From Erythrobacter sp. SCN 62-14 (GTDB lineage: Bacteria; Pseudomonadota; Alphaproteobacteria; Sphingomonadales; Sphingomonadaceae), in contig MEDW01000045.1 of the NCBI GenBank assembly GCA_001724215.1, positions 1 through 33,311 of the forward strand: DNA of 33,311 nucleotides. The letters are read 5' to 3'. Below, one piece after another: positions 8,069-15,925 of this stretch. How positions within the stretch are numbered: position 1 is the stretch's first letter; the number at the start of each line of letters is the position of its first letter. A program made the position numbers and the translations under genes. Under the pieces are notes generated by a model. The model was not told the origin of the DNA. It saw only the letters and a program-made list of their open reading frames with translations, and did no database searches.

Positions 8069-8518
8069 CTAGGGCGCCGTCACTGAACCGCTGGTGACCA
8101 GCGAGATCGAGGTGAAGCCCGCGCGGCCAAGTTCGCCCATCACCTGCATCACCCGGCCATAATCGAGGCTCTTATCGCCGCGCAGCACGATCAGCGGCGG
8201 CTTGCCATCCCCGCCGCGATCAAGCGCGGCCAGCGCATCGGCAAAGCCGCCTTGCGCGACGCGTTCATCCTCGATGAAGATCGCGCCCGATGCGTCGATC
8301 GAGATCGTCACCTGATTGGGGGTTTCCTCCACCGGCTTGGCGCGGCTTTCAGGCAGTTCGAGCGGCACGCCAACCGCGGGCAAAGTCACCGTCACCATGA
8401 AGATGATGAGCAGCACCAGCATGACATCGACCAGCGGCGTCACGTTGATTTCGGCCATCGCGCCGCGCCTGCGCCCGCGCCGCCCGCGCCCGCCCGATGA
8501 GGCAAGGTTCATGCCCAT
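8069..8518 (-). CDS. tolR: TolR (ExbD/TolR family motor subunit)
   Basis: 149 aa. A Gly/Arg-rich N-terminus (RGRRGRRRG) precedes AEINVTPLVDVMLVLLIIFMVT, the family signature. D31 in the single membrane helix is the proton-carrying residue of ExbD/TolR proteins. The periplasmic domain follows (DASGAIFIEDE..., LIVLRGDKSLDYGRVMQVM). With TolQ it forms the proton-driven motor that moves TolA. It lies 15 nt before tolA but is separated from tolQ by a 124-nt gap filled with a structured repeat. Confidence 0.97.
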   Translation of the reverse strand: MGMNLASSGGRGRRGRRRGAMAEINVTPLVDVMLVLLIIFMVTVTLPAVGVPLELPESRAKPVEETPNQVTISIDASGAIFIEDERVAQGGFADALAALDRGGDGKPPLIVLRGDKSLDYGRVMQVMGELGRAGFTSISLVTSGSVTAP

Positions 8519-8523
8519 TTGCT

Positions 8524-8626
8524 AGCCCCCATCGGCGGCGCAGCCGCCGCAAGGGCAACCGCCCGCCCGCAGCGGGCGCAGCTTTGCTGCGCGCCTAGCG
8601 AGGATCGCGCGCCCGGATGGGCGTGC
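8524..8626 (-). repeat. Multi-hairpin dispersed repeat, copy A (tolQ-tolR gap)
   Basis: Read on the minus strand it begins GCACGCCCATCCGGGCG and matches copy B (13059 onward, plus strand) at 61 of 68 positions by hand alignment. It contains GCAGC-TTT-GCTGC and CGCCCGC-A-GCGGGCG hairpins. It ends with GCCCTTGCGGC and a terminal hairpin of CGGCGGC/GCCGCCG (8533-8549, 3-nt loop). It occupies nearly all of the tolQ-tolR intergenic gap and is transcribed in this sense with the tol genes. Confidence 0.75.
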
Positions 8627-8642
8627 AGAAGACAAAAAACCT

Positions 8643-9371
8643 TCATACCCGATCAAGCTCCCGGCTCAGCCCGGCGTGCACCTTGTCGGCAAAGCGTTGC
8701 AGGCGCGCTTCGAACAGGTTCACACGGTTGCTGAAAGCGTTGTAGGCGATCACCGCAGGGATGGCCGCAAACAGGCCGATGGCGGTGGCAAACAGCGCCT
8801 CGGCAATGCCGGGGGCGACCACGGCGAGGCTTGCGCTCTGCTGCGCGCCGATCTGGAAAAAGCTGTTCATGATGCCCCACACCGTGCCGAACAAGCCGAC
8901 GAAAGGTGCGACAGAGCCCGTGGTGGCGAGGAAATTGAGCCGAGCCGAAAGCGTATCGGCTTCTTCGGCCACCTGGCTTTCCATCGCAGCGGCAATCCGT
9001 TCGCGCGCGCCGCTGCGATCAACCGGAGCCTTGGCGGTGGATTTGCGCCACTCCTCAAGCCCTGCGGCTGCCACCCGGGCGGCGGGAATTTCGCGGCGCT
9101 GCTGTTTGGACAGGGCCTTGTCCGTGCCCTCGCCTTCCCAGAATTCCGCCTCATAATCGCGCGACACGGTGTTCAGCTTGCCGATCTTGAGATTGAACGA
9201 GACGATAATCATCCACGTCCAGATGCTCGCCAGGATCAGGCCCACCATCACGCCTTGCACGATGATATCGGCCTGCAGGAACAATTCGACCGGATCGAGC
9301 CGGGTGGATGCGCCGAGCGGTGCAGCAGTTGTCAGATCAGGGGCCATGACGGCGAGGAGAGGAAGCAGCAC
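8643..9371 (-). CDS. tolQ: TolQ (MotA/TolQ/ExbB motor subunit)
   Basis: 242 aa from a GTG at 9371, preferred because GAAGGA lies 11 nt upstream; an ATG at 9347 has no Shine-Dalgarno. There are three membrane helices: one near residues 30-55 (DIIVQGVMVGLILASIWTWMIIVSF), and a pair in the C-terminal half (FLATTGSVAPFVGLFGTVWGIMNSF and VAPGIAEALFATAIGLFAAIPAVIAYNAF) that carry the proton-channel family motifs. The cytoplasmic part lies between. It forms the inner-membrane stator with TolR. The start lies 8 nt after the ybgC stop; the stop is followed by repeat copy A. Confidence 0.96.
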   Translation of the reverse strand: MLLPLLAVMAPDLTTAAPLGASTRLDPVELFLQADIIVQGVMVGLILASIWTWMIIVSFNLKIGKLNTVSRDYEAEFWEGEGTDKALSKQQRREIPAARVAAAGLEEWRKSTAKAPVDRSGARERIAAAMESQVAEEADTLSARLNFLATTGSVAPFVGLFGTVWGIMNSFFQIGAQQSASLAVVAPGIAEALFATAIGLFAAIPAVIAYNAFSNRVNLFEARLQRFADKVHAGLSRELDRV

Positions 9372-9379
9372 TGGGGCAA

Positions 9380-9841
9380 TTATCCTTCACTATTCATAAA
9401 CTTGGCGAATGCCGCCTGCCATTTGGCAGGCTGACGGCGCGGGCGGCCTTCGAGCGAGATAAAGCCTACCCTCAGACGCGCCTCGCATAGCGGCTCTGGC
9501 CCTGCGCTTCCAAGCCGGTTTGCGACCTGATGCATCCTGCATGAGGCAGCCCCCAGTTCGGTGCAGGTGGTGGTGATCACGATGTCATCATCCAGCCGGG
9601 CAGGCTTGATGTATTTGAGGTTCACCTCCGCCACCGCCCAGGCGCCTTCACCCGCTTCAATCGCTGCGCGTTGATCGATTGCCAGAAGGCGCAACAAATC
9701 GGAGCGCGCGCGTTCAAACCAGCGCAGGTAATTGGCGTGGTAGGTGATGCCCGACAGGTCGGTGTCCTCGTAATAGACACGCACCGCATAAAGGTGGCGC
9801 GACCCATCGAGCACGCCATCGGGCGGTGAAGGCAGAATCAT
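9380..9841 (-). CDS. ybgC: YbgC-type acyl-CoA thioesterase (hotdog fold)
   Basis: 153 aa if started at ATG 9841; an alternative ATG at 9862 has AAGGG directly before it and gives 160 aa. The family motif YYEDTDLSGITYHANYLRWFERARSDLLR contains the hotdog catalytic Asp and the Y-H-x-N-Y segment. YbgC proteins hydrolyse acyl-CoA or acyl-ACP thioesters at the cytoplasmic membrane and are encoded just upstream of tolQ in most proteobacteria, as here. Its stop lies 8 nt before the tolQ start, so the two are co-translated or closely coupled. Confidence 0.93.
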   Translation of the reverse strand: MILPSPPDGVLDGSRHLYAVRVYYEDTDLSGITYHANYLRWFERARSDLLRLLAIDQRAAIEAGEGAWAVAEVNLKYIKPARLDDDIVITTTCTELGAASCRMHQVANRLGSAGPEPLCEARLRVGFISLEGRPRRQPAKWQAAFAKFMNSEG

Positions 9842-9941
9842 GACAGCACGGCTCGATTGCATCCCTTGCGTCACAGCCGCCTCCTCGTGAAGCAGCGATG
9901 AACGGTGCTGCATTAGCGCCGAATTGAGCCCAAGCAAACGC

Positions 9942-10322
9942 CTATTTTCGCGCGATCATCACCCCCAAGGGTTCGCCGCCAAAGATATGGACGTGGAGAT
10001 GCGGGACTTCCTGGCCTGCATGATATCCGACATTGGCAAGCAGGCGGTAGCCGGGTTCGACGAGCCCTTTCATGCGCGCCACTTCGCCCACCGCGCGGAT
10101 GAAACCGCCAATTTCCGCATCGCTTGCCTTGGCGGAAAAATCGTCCCAGCTGACATAGCGGCCCTTGGGGATCACCAGCGTGTGGATTTCCGCCTGCGGG
10201 TTGATGTCTTCAAAGGCATAGGCCCAATCATCCTCGTAAACCTTGGTGGAGGGGATTTCGCCGCGCAGGATTTTGGCGAAGATGTTGTTGTCATCATAAG
10301 GCAGGGTCGGATCAATCGGCAT
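9942..10322 (-). CDS. HIT (histidine triad) family nucleotide-binding protein
   Basis: 126 aa of the HINT branch. The triad PHLHVHIFGG has its histidines at H108, H110 and H112; the last acts as nucleophile on phosphoramidate or AMP-linked substrates. The N-terminal part (DNNIFAKILRGEIPSTKVYEDD) is also typical. Such proteins hydrolyse purine nucleoside phosphoramidates such as adenylated lysine; the physiological role is unclear. Its ATG overlaps the hisE stop (TAATG), so it is the last gene of the his series before ybgC. Confidence 0.95.
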   Translation of the reverse strand: MPIDPTLPYDDNNIFAKILRGEIPSTKVYEDDWAYAFEDINPQAEIHTLVIPKGRYVSWDDFSAKASDAEIGGFIRAVGEVARMKGLVEPGYRLLANVGYHAGQEVPHLHVHIFGGEPLGVMIARK

Positions 10323-10636
10323 TATTCGCTCCGTGATGCTTTTTCGACGAGGCCCGATGTGCCTTCGCGCCGGTCCAGTTCGGCCATGACCTGATCGAGG
10401 CTGATCCCTTTGGCGCCCAGCAGAACAAGGAGGTGGAACAGGACATCCGCCGCCTCGCCCACCAGTTCGGCCTCGTCTCCGGCAAGGGCTGCGATCACCG
10501 CTTCGGTCGCTTCCTCGCCCAGCTTTTGCGCGATCTTTTTGATGCCCTTGGCATGGAGGTGCGCGACATAGCTTGTCTCAGGCGAGGCATTGCGGCGCGC
10601 GGCAATCGCGGCTTCGAGGCGGGTGAGAGTGTCCAT
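10322..10636 (-). CDS. hisE: Phosphoribosyl-ATP diphosphatase
   Basis: 104 aa from ATG 10636, preceded by AAGG and 14 nt after the hisF stop. HisE removes pyrophosphate from PR-ATP, the second step of histidine biosynthesis. Characteristic segments are SYVAHLHAKGIKKIAQKLGEEATEAVIAA and ELVGEAADVLFHLLVLL; their acidic residues form the all-alpha NTP-pyrophosphohydrolase Mg site. It is a stand-alone gene, not a HisIE fusion, so a separate hisI is expected outside this window. Confidence 0.96.
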   Translation of the reverse strand: MDTLTRLEAAIAARRNASPETSYVAHLHAKGIKKIAQKLGEEATEAVIAALAGDEAELVGEAADVLFHLLVLLGAKGISLDQVMAELDRREGTSGLVEKASRSE

Positions 10637-10650
10637 GCGCGCCTTGTCCT

Positions 10651-11415
10651 TCAAACACCGCGCGCGGGCAAGCCGGCATCGCGCAGCGCCTTGTGCGCCT
10701 CGGCGATGGTATGCTGGCCGAAATGGAAGATGCTGGCGGCCAGCACCGCGCTAGCATGGCCTTCGCGCACGCCTGCCACCAGATGATCGAGATTGCCCAC
10801 CCCGCCGCTCGCAATCACAGGGATGCTCACGCTGTCGGCAATGGTGCGGGTGAGTTCCAGATCATAGCCCGCCTTGGTCCCATCGCCATCCATGCTGGTG
10901 ACGAGCAATTCGCCTGCGCCAAGATCGGCGACCTTTCGGGCATATTCGAGCGCATCAATGCCCGTGGGCCTCCTGCCGCCATGGGTGAAGATTTCCCATG
11001 TGTGCGGCGCGGTGCGGCGCGCGTCCACACTGGCGACAACACACTGGCTGCCGAATTTGGCGGCGATTTCCGCGACCAACTCGGGCCGCGCCACAGCGGC
11101 AGAATTCACCGCGACCTTATCCGCGCCCGCCAAGAGCAGCGCGCGCGCATCCTCAGCACTGCGCACCCCGCCGCCGACTGTCAGCGGCATGAAGCACACC
11201 TCGGCCGTGCGCCGCACCATATCAAGCAGCGTCCCGCGCCCTTCGTGGCTGGCGGAAATATCTAGGAAACACAATTCATCCGCGCCGGCCGCATCATAAG
11301 CGCGCGCCTGTTCCACCGGATCGCCTGCGTCTTTAAGGTCAACGAAATTGACACCCTTCACCACCCGGCCATTGGCGACATCAAGGCAGGGGATCACGCG
11401 GATACGGACAGTCAT
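10651..11415 (-). CDS. hisF: Imidazole glycerol phosphate synthase, cyclase subunit
   Basis: 254 aa (beta/alpha)8 barrel. [19 protein letters not shown] carries the first catalytic Asp; [16 protein letters not shown] and [10 protein letters not shown] form the second catalytic and phosphate sites. With HisH it converts PRFAR plus ammonia to IGP and AICAR. The ATG overlaps the stop of the upstream small membrane gene (ATGA, 11412-11415), so translation is coupled. Confidence 0.98.
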   Translation of the reverse strand: MTVRIRVIPCLDVANGRVVKGVNFVDLKDAGDPVEQARAYDAAGADELCFLDISASHEGRGTLLDMVRRTAEVCFMPLTVGGGVRSAEDARALLLAGADKVAVNSAAVARPELVAEIAAKFGSQCVVASVDARRTAPHTWEIFTHGGRRPTGIDALEYARKVADLGAGELLVTSMDGDGTKAGYDLELTRTIADSVSIPVIASGGVGNLDHLVAGVREGHASAVLAASIFHFGQHTIAEAHKALRDAGLPARGV

Positions 11416-11690
11416 GGCGCGCTCATTTCAAACAGCAGGACAGCAACTTCGCTTTCCGGGGTCGCCGGGCGCGTGGCATAGACCACCACCGGCCACAGAA
11501 AACTTGCGAAAAACGCGCCCGCCATGCCGAAAACCAACCCATTCTTGCCATAGCGCGGCTCAAGCAGGCGCACCGCCAGCAGAGCCAGCCCCAGAAACAC
11601 CACTACATTAATCAGCGCAATCTCCACCGTGCCCACCGTCACCCCCGCAAGGAAGGTGAGGCACAGAAAGAGGAAACCCATCAGGCGCAT
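11412..11690 (-). CDS. Small hydrophobic membrane protein inside the his operon
   Basis: 92 aa from ATG 11690, with AAGG about 10 nt upstream; an in-frame ATG at 11681 overlaps the hisA stop (TGATG) and is also possible. Three hydrophobic stretches are visible (about 4-20, 22-42 and 51-70), then a soluble tail. I do not recognise a named family. It overlaps hisA by 10 nt and hisF by 4 nt, so it is locked into the his operon by translational coupling. No histidine-pathway role is known to me for such a protein. Confidence 0.8.
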   Translation of the reverse strand: MRLMGFLFLCLTFLAGVTVGTVEIALINVVVFLGLALLAVRLLEPRYGKNGLVFGMAGAFFASFLWPVVVYATRPATPESEVAVLLFEMSAP

Positions 11691-12424
11691 CGCACTTTCG
11701 CCTTGTCCCCAATGGCGATGGCAGCGGCGAGATCAAGCCGCCCTTCATAGAGCGCGCGGCCAGTAATCACGCCTTCGATCCCTTCATTGGCATGGAGCGC
11801 AAGGACATGAATATCATCGAGCCCTTTCACCCCGCCGCTGGCGATCACCGGGATGTCGACCCGGCGGGCCAGATCAACTGTGGCCTCGATGTTGACACCT
11901 TTAAGCAGCCCATCGCGGCCAATATCGGTGAACAGCAGGCTGGCAACGCCTGCATCTTCGAACCGGCGGGCCAAATCGACCACCGGCACGTCTGAAACCT
12001 CGGCCCAGCCTTCGGTGGCAACCATCCCGTGGCGCGCATCCACCGCGACAACGATGCCGTTTTCCCATTCGCGGGCCATGTCTTTCACGAATTCGGGGTT
12101 TTTCAGTGCGGCAGACCCCATCACCACGCGCGCAACGCCGAGGTTGAACCAGCTCTCAACGGCGGCCGCATCGCGGATGCCCCCGCCCAGTTGCACATAG
12201 CCGGGGAAGGCCTCGACAATCGCTTCGACCGCGGCGCGATTGCGGCTTTCGCCGGCAAAGCTGCCGTCAAGATCGACAACGTGGAGATATTCCGCCCCAG
12301 CGTCAGCAAAGATCATGGCTTGGGCTGCCGGATTGTCACCATAGACCGTCGCGCGCGCCATATCGCCTTCGGCAAGGCGCACCACCTGGCCGCCTTTGAG
12401 GTCAATCGCAGGAAAGATAATCAC
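11681..12424 (-). CDS. hisA: ProFAR isomerase (HisA)
   Basis: 247 aa, starting MIIFPAIDLKGGQVVRLAEGDM at a GTG (12424) that overlaps the hisH stop as GTGA, with GGAGTGG upstream; a GTG three codons earlier (12433) is less likely. It is a (beta/alpha)8 barrel related to HisF. The first catalytic Asp is in PAIDLKGG; the second is in FTDIGRDGLLKG. VQLGGGIRD and IASGGVKGLDD bind the two substrate phosphates. It performs the Amadori isomerisation of ProFAR to PRFAR. Confidence 0.97.
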   Translation of the reverse strand: MIIFPAIDLKGGQVVRLAEGDMARATVYGDNPAAQAMIFADAGAEYLHVVDLDGSFAGESRNRAAVEAIVEAFPGYVQLGGGIRDAAAVESWFNLGVARVVMGSAALKNPEFVKDMAREWENGIVVAVDARHGMVATEGWAEVSDVPVVDLARRFEDAGVASLLFTDIGRDGLLKGVNIEATVDLARRVDIPVIASGGVKGLDDIHVLALHANEGIEGVITGRALYEGRLDLAAAIAIGDKAKVRCA

Positions 12425-13047
12425 GGATACCACTCCAGAAAACGCCGCAGCGTTGCAATCCCGTATGCCTGGCTCTTTTCCGGGTGAAATTGCACGCCGA
12501 TGATGTTGCCCCGGGCGACCGCTGCCACCAACCCCTCGCCGTGATCGGTCATGGCCGCGACATCCTGCGGATTTTCGGCGGCAAAGTGATAGGAGTGGAG
12601 GAAATAGGCCTCGCCCTCGTCAATCACCGCGTGATCCCTCGCGTGCGGCATCATCGCCACATCATTCCAGCCCATGTGCGGAACTTTGATGCTGGCATCC
12701 GAAGGCTCGATCAGCCGCACTTCGCCCGGCACCCACCCGAGCCCCTTGGTCGCGCCATGTTCAAGGCCCCTGTCTGCAAGCAATTGCATCCCCACACAAA
12801 TGCCCAGAAAAGGCGCAGCCCCGACATGAACGCGCTCGGTCATGGCCTCGATCATGTGGGGGATCGCGGCAAGACCTTCAGCGCACGCCTTGAAACTGCC
12901 GACACCCGGCAGCACAATCCGATCAGCCGCGCGCACCACATAGGGATCGGCAGTCACTGTCACGCTCGCGCCCGCTGCCTTAAGCGCATTGTGCACCGAA
13001 TGCAGATTGCCCGCGCCATAATCGACGAGAGCGACAACTTCAGACAT
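12421..13047 (-). CDS. hisH: Imidazole glycerol phosphate synthase, glutaminase subunit
   Basis: 208 aa from ATG 13047 (MSEVVALVDYGAGNLHSVHNAL); an open frame seven codons longer runs towards the repeat element and is rejected. It is a class I glutamine amidotransferase with nucleophile C84 in LGICVGMQ and the His-Glu pair in GVQFHPEKSQ. It supplies ammonia to HisF. The upstream gap to hisB (13048-13175) is filled by repeat copy B, so hisB and hisH are not tightly coupled. Confidence 0.97.
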   Translation of the reverse strand: MSEVVALVDYGAGNLHSVHNALKAAGASVTVTADPYVVRAADRIVLPGVGSFKACAEGLAAIPHMIEAMTERVHVGAAPFLGICVGMQLLADRGLEHGATKGLGWVPGEVRLIEPSDASIKVPHMGWNDVAMMPHARDHAVIDEGEAYFLHSYHFAAENPQDVAAMTDHGEGLVAAVARGNIIGVQFHPEKSQAYGIATLRRFLEWYP

Positions 13048-13058
13048 TCTGGTTTCCC

Positions 13059-13168
13059 GCACGCCCATCCGGACGCGCGCTCCTCGCTAGACGCGCAGCA
13101 AAGCTGCCCACGCTGCGGGCGGCCGCCAAGGACCTCTGGCGCCCTTGCGGCTGCAATGCAGCCGAATG
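13059..13168 (+). repeat. Multi-hairpin dispersed repeat, copy B (hisB-hisH gap)
   Basis: It begins GCACGCCCATCCGGACG on the plus strand, antisense to the his genes. The first 68 nt match copy A at 61 positions. It shares GCAGC-AAA-GCTGC, then GCCCTTGCGGC, and ends in hairpin CGGCTGC-AAT-GCAGCCG (13148-13164). The stem sequence differs from copy A but pairing is kept. It separates hisB from hisH. Confidence 0.75.
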
Positions 13169-13175
13169 GTTTTGC

Positions 13176-13793
13176 TTACCCACCCAATTGCCCCTTAGTG
13201 CTGGGGATCGCGCTGCCCTTTCTCGCATCGCGTTCCACCGCCTGACGCATCGCTCGGGCAAAGCCTTTGTAGATGCTCTCGCAGATGTGGTGATTATTCG
13301 TGCCGTAAAGCAACTCGATATGCAGCGTGAGCCCTGCTGACTGCGCCACCGAATGGAACCAGTGTTCGATCAATTCGGTGTCCCATTCGCCGAGCTTTTC
13401 CTGCGTGAAGCGCGCCTTCCACACCAGAAAAGGCCGCCCCGAAATATCCAGCGCCACCCGTGAAAGCGTCTCGTCCATCGGCGAATAGGCGCTGCCATAG
13501 CGCCCGATCCCGGCCTTATCGCCCAGCGCCTGAGCAATCGCCTGCCCCAGCGCAATCGCCGAATCCTCGGTGGTGTGGTGCTGATCGACGTGGAGATCGC
13601 CTGTCACATCCATCGTCACATCAATCAGCGAATGGCGGCTGAATTGTTCGACCATGTGATCGAGAAAACCGATGCCCGTCGATACCTTGTAAGCGCCCGT
13701 GCCATCCAGATTAACCGCAATCGCGATGCGCGTTTCTGCGGTGTTGCGCTCCACCTGTCCGGTGCGCGGCGTGGTGTCGTGAATCTCAGCCAT
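13176..13793 (-). CDS. hisB: Imidazoleglycerol-phosphate dehydratase
   Basis: 205 aa monofunctional dehydratase without the N-terminal phosphatase of enterobacterial HisB. Metal-binding motifs are visible: [28 protein letters not shown] and [13 protein letters not shown], which provide the His/Glu ligands of the two Mn sites. It removes water from IGP to give imidazole acetol phosphate. ATG 13793 has no Shine-Dalgarno, and a good -10 element ends 7 nt upstream, suggesting a leaderless mRNA. It is the first gene of the minus-strand his-tol block. Confidence 0.97.
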   Translation of the reverse strand: MAEIHDTTPRTGQVERNTAETRIAIAVNLDGTGAYKVSTGIGFLDHMVEQFSRHSLIDVTMDVTGDLHVDQHHTTEDSAIALGQAIAQALGDKAGIGRYGSAYSPMDETLSRVALDISGRPFLVWKARFTQEKLGEWDTELIEHWFHSVAQSAGLTLHIELLYGTNNHHICESIYKGFARAMRQAVERDARKGSAIPSTKGQLGG

Positions 13794-13800
13794 AGGCCGC

Positions 13801-13828
13801 GCTATAGACCGCCGCGCGGCCATATCAA
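13801..13828 (-). promoter_or_regulatory. Candidate sigma-70 promoter for hisB (leaderless)
   Basis: On the minus strand: -35 TTGATA (13828-13823), 16-nt spacer, -10 TATAGC (13806-13801). Only 7 nt separate the -10 from the hisB ATG at 13793, so transcription would begin at or next to the start codon. This fits the absence of a ribosome-binding site. Confidence 0.5.
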
Positions 13829-13893
13829 GCAGGGCGTAATGCGCCGCAAAGGGCTTGACCAGCGCGGCGCGTCCCGTCACCTATCGTCAAGCC

Positions 13894-14382
13894 ATGACAG
13901 ACGACACGCCCGACAGCCTTATTCCCTATGATGAAATCGTGCAGGAGGCCCTGCGCGCAGTGGTTGGCCGGGTGCTCGGCTCGATTGTTTCGGGCGGCGG
14001 CACATTGCCGGGTGCGCATCATTTCTACATCACCTTCAAAACGGGCGCGCCGGGGGTGAACATCCCCCCTCACCTGCGCGAACGTTTCCCCGATGAAATG
14101 ACGATCGTGCTGCAGAACAAGTTCTGGGATCTTGAGGTGCACGAGGCCGGCTTCAACGTCAGCCTGTCGTTCAATCAGGTTCCGGCCAAGCTGCAAATCC
14201 CCTTTAGCGCGATCACCGCCTTTGTTGATCCGGCGGTGGATTTTGGCCTGCAGTTTCAGGCCGCTGTCAGCGAGCTTGAGCCCGAAGCCCATGATGATGC
14301 CGAAAATGACGGCGATTCGCCGCAAGGCTCGGCCGAGGGCGATTCCAATGTCGTCAGCATTGATTTCGGGCGCAAGAAATAG
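13894..14382 (+). CDS. sspB: SspB-family ClpXP adaptor
   Basis: 162 aa from ATG 13894 (MTDDTPDSLIPYDEIVQEAL); it is divergent from hisB with a 100-bp gap. The SspB fold is recognisable from HFYITFKTGAPGVNIPPHLRERFPDEMTIVLQ and LSFNQVPAKLQIPFSAITAFVDPAV. This groove binds ssrA-type degrons. The C-terminal third is an acidic disordered tail ending SNVVSIDFGRKK, resembling the XB motif that docks on the ClpX N-domain. It should deliver tagged proteins to ClpXP, as the alphaproteobacterial SspB does. Confidence 0.93.
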   Translation: MTDDTPDSLIPYDEIVQEALRAVVGRVLGSIVSGGGTLPGAHHFYITFKTGAPGVNIPPHLRERFPDEMTIVLQNKFWDLEVHEAGFNVSLSFNQVPAKLQIPFSAITAFVDPAVDFGLQFQAAVSELEPEAHDDAENDGDSPQGSAEGDSNVVSIDFGRKK

Positions 14383-14396
14383 GCGGCTCGCAGCTG

Positions 14397-14831
14397 GTGA
14401 GACGCCCCTTTAAACGCTCCCCCAAGCACAGCGTGAAAGACGCCAGCCCGCCTGAAGCGGGCCAAGCCACGCCTGACACTGGCATCGGCGGCCTGCCGCT
14501 GCCCAGCACTGATCCGGCCACCAATTTCCTGATCGCCGATATCATCCTTCGCGCAGCCGGTGATTTCGCGCGTGAGGCGATTGAGAAAAAGACGCTCGCC
14601 CAGACCTATGATCGCGACAAGGCCGAGGAACTCGTCAGCAGCCAATCCATCGCCAAGACCATCGCGCTTTATGGCATCACGCGCATTGCCACCCGCTCGC
14701 CAGTGGGCCTTGCGCTGGTGACAGGCGGGCTGGTTTTGAAAGCGCTCTATGATCGCGGCAAGAGCATGGAGGCGCGCGGGCAAAGCGTGCTTCCCAAGGT
14801 CAAACTGCCGCGCCTACCGAATAAAAAGTAA
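14397..14831 (+). CDS. Hypothetical protein downstream of sspB
   Basis: 144 aa from a GTG at 14397, 14 nt after sspB; a later GTG at 14433 is possible and no strong ribosome-binding site marks either. The N-terminus is basic and Pro-rich. A middle helical part (PATNFLIADIILRAAGDFAREAIEKK) and a hydrophobic stretch near 112-125 (GLALVTGGLVLKAL) suggest a membrane-associated protein. No domain is recognised. It is followed by gmk after 43 nt. Confidence 0.75.
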   Translation: MRRPFKRSPKHSVKDASPPEAGQATPDTGIGGLPLPSTDPATNFLIADIILRAAGDFAREAIEKKTLAQTYDRDKAEELVSSQSIAKTIALYGITRIATRSPVGLALVTGGLVLKALYDRGKSMEARGQSVLPKVKLPRLPNKK

Positions 14832-14874
14832 CCGCGCGCTTGATTTGCTGCCCCCTTGGCTGCAACGCGGACGC

Positions 14875-15537
14875 ATGGGCGACACCAATCACAGCAACCT
14901 GCACGCCTCTGGCGATACCCTCCACCGCCGGGGTCTGATGTTCATCCTGTCCTCGCCATCGGGCGCGGGCAAGACCACGCTTTCGCGCAAGCTTCTCGAA
15001 GCCGATCACGAAATCAAGCTGTCGGTTTCTGTCACCACCCGCCCGCCTCGGCCCGGCGAGATTGACGGGGTGCATTACACTTTCGTCTCGAACGCACAAT
15101 TCGATGCGATGGTCGCCGAAGATGATTTCTACGAATGGGCCGAGGTGTTCGGCAATCGCTATGGCACGCCCAAAGGGGCAATCCGCGCCGCGCTGAAACA
15201 GGGGCAGGATTTCCTGTTCGATATCGACTGGCAGGGCACGCAGCAGCTTTACCAGAAAGACCAGCAGGACGTGGTGCGGGTCTTCATCCTGCCGCCTTCG
15301 ATTGACGAATTGCATCGCCGCTTGAAGGGCCGTGCCACCGACAGCGAAGAGGTGATCGCCGCCCGGATGGAACGCGCCCGCGCAGAAATCAGCCACTGGG
15401 ACGGCTATGATTATGTCATCATCAACGACGACATCGAAGTGTGCTTTGCCAAGGTGCGCGCGATCCTTGAAGCGGAACGCATGAAACGCGCCCGCCAGAC
15501 CGGCCTTATTCCGTTCGTGCGCGAATTGATGGGTTAG
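14875..15537 (+). CDS. gmk: Guanylate kinase
   Basis: 220 aa from ATG 14875; a start at M22 (14938) is also conceivable. The P-loop is SSPSGAGKTT (G30-T34). The GMP-binding part SVSVTTRPPRPGEIDGVHYTFVS and YEWAEVFGNRYGTP follow, then FDIDWQGTQQL and a lid segment RLKGRATDSEEVIAARM. It phosphorylates GMP to GDP with ATP. The length is normal apart from the ~20-residue N-terminal extension. folB starts 4 nt after its stop. Confidence 0.97.
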   Translation: MGDTNHSNLHASGDTLHRRGLMFILSSPSGAGKTTLSRKLLEADHEIKLSVSVTTRPPRPGEIDGVHYTFVSNAQFDAMVAEDDFYEWAEVFGNRYGTPKGAIRAALKQGQDFLFDIDWQGTQQLYQKDQQDVVRVFILPPSIDELHRRLKGRATDSEEVIAARMERARAEISHWDGYDYVIINDDIEVCFAKVRAILEAERMKRARQTGLIPFVRELMG

Positions 15538-15541
15538 GCAC

Positions 15542-15925
15542 ATGGCCCGCACGGCGACAATCGAACTGCGCGATCTGGTGATTGGCTGTGCAATCGGCAC
15601 CTATGGACCAGACGATGTTGTGCCAGATGCGCACCTGCTTGACCTTGATCTCACCATTTCGCCTGATCTGGTGCAGATTGCCGCCGATGATATGGCCTGC
15701 GTGTTCGATTATGATCCGCTGATTGCCGAGATTGATAGGCTCGCCCGCGCGCAGCATTACGCGACGCAGGAATATCTGATCAGCGGCATTGCGCGCCTTT
15801 GTGCAAGCTATCGGGCAATCCGCGCAGTGGAGATTGCCTTGCGCAAAACCCCGGTTCTGGGCGGCACAGGCTCGCTGGGAGTGCGCCTCAAGCTGGAAGA
15901 AGCAGACCTGGCCAGCCTGCGCTAG
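15542..15925 (+). CDS. folB: Dihydroneopterin aldolase (FolB family)
   Basis: 127 aa with the compact FolB/tunnelling fold: IELRDLVIGCAIGTYGPDD, a DLDLTI strand, a YATQEYLISGIARLC helix carrying the pterin-binding Glu, and VEIALRKTPVL with the catalytic Lys. It cleaves 7,8-dihydroneopterin to 6-hydroxymethyldihydropterin and glycolaldehyde in folate synthesis. An epimerase variant cannot be excluded. It is coupled to gmk (4-nt gap). Its TAG overlaps, in opposite orientation, the TAG of the aquaporin gene. Confidence 0.88.
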   Translation: MARTATIELRDLVIGCAIGTYGPDDVVPDAHLLDLDLTISPDLVQIAADDMACVFDYDPLIAEIDRLARAQHYATQEYLISGIARLCASYRAIRAVEIALRKTPVLGGTGSLGVRLKLEEADLASLR

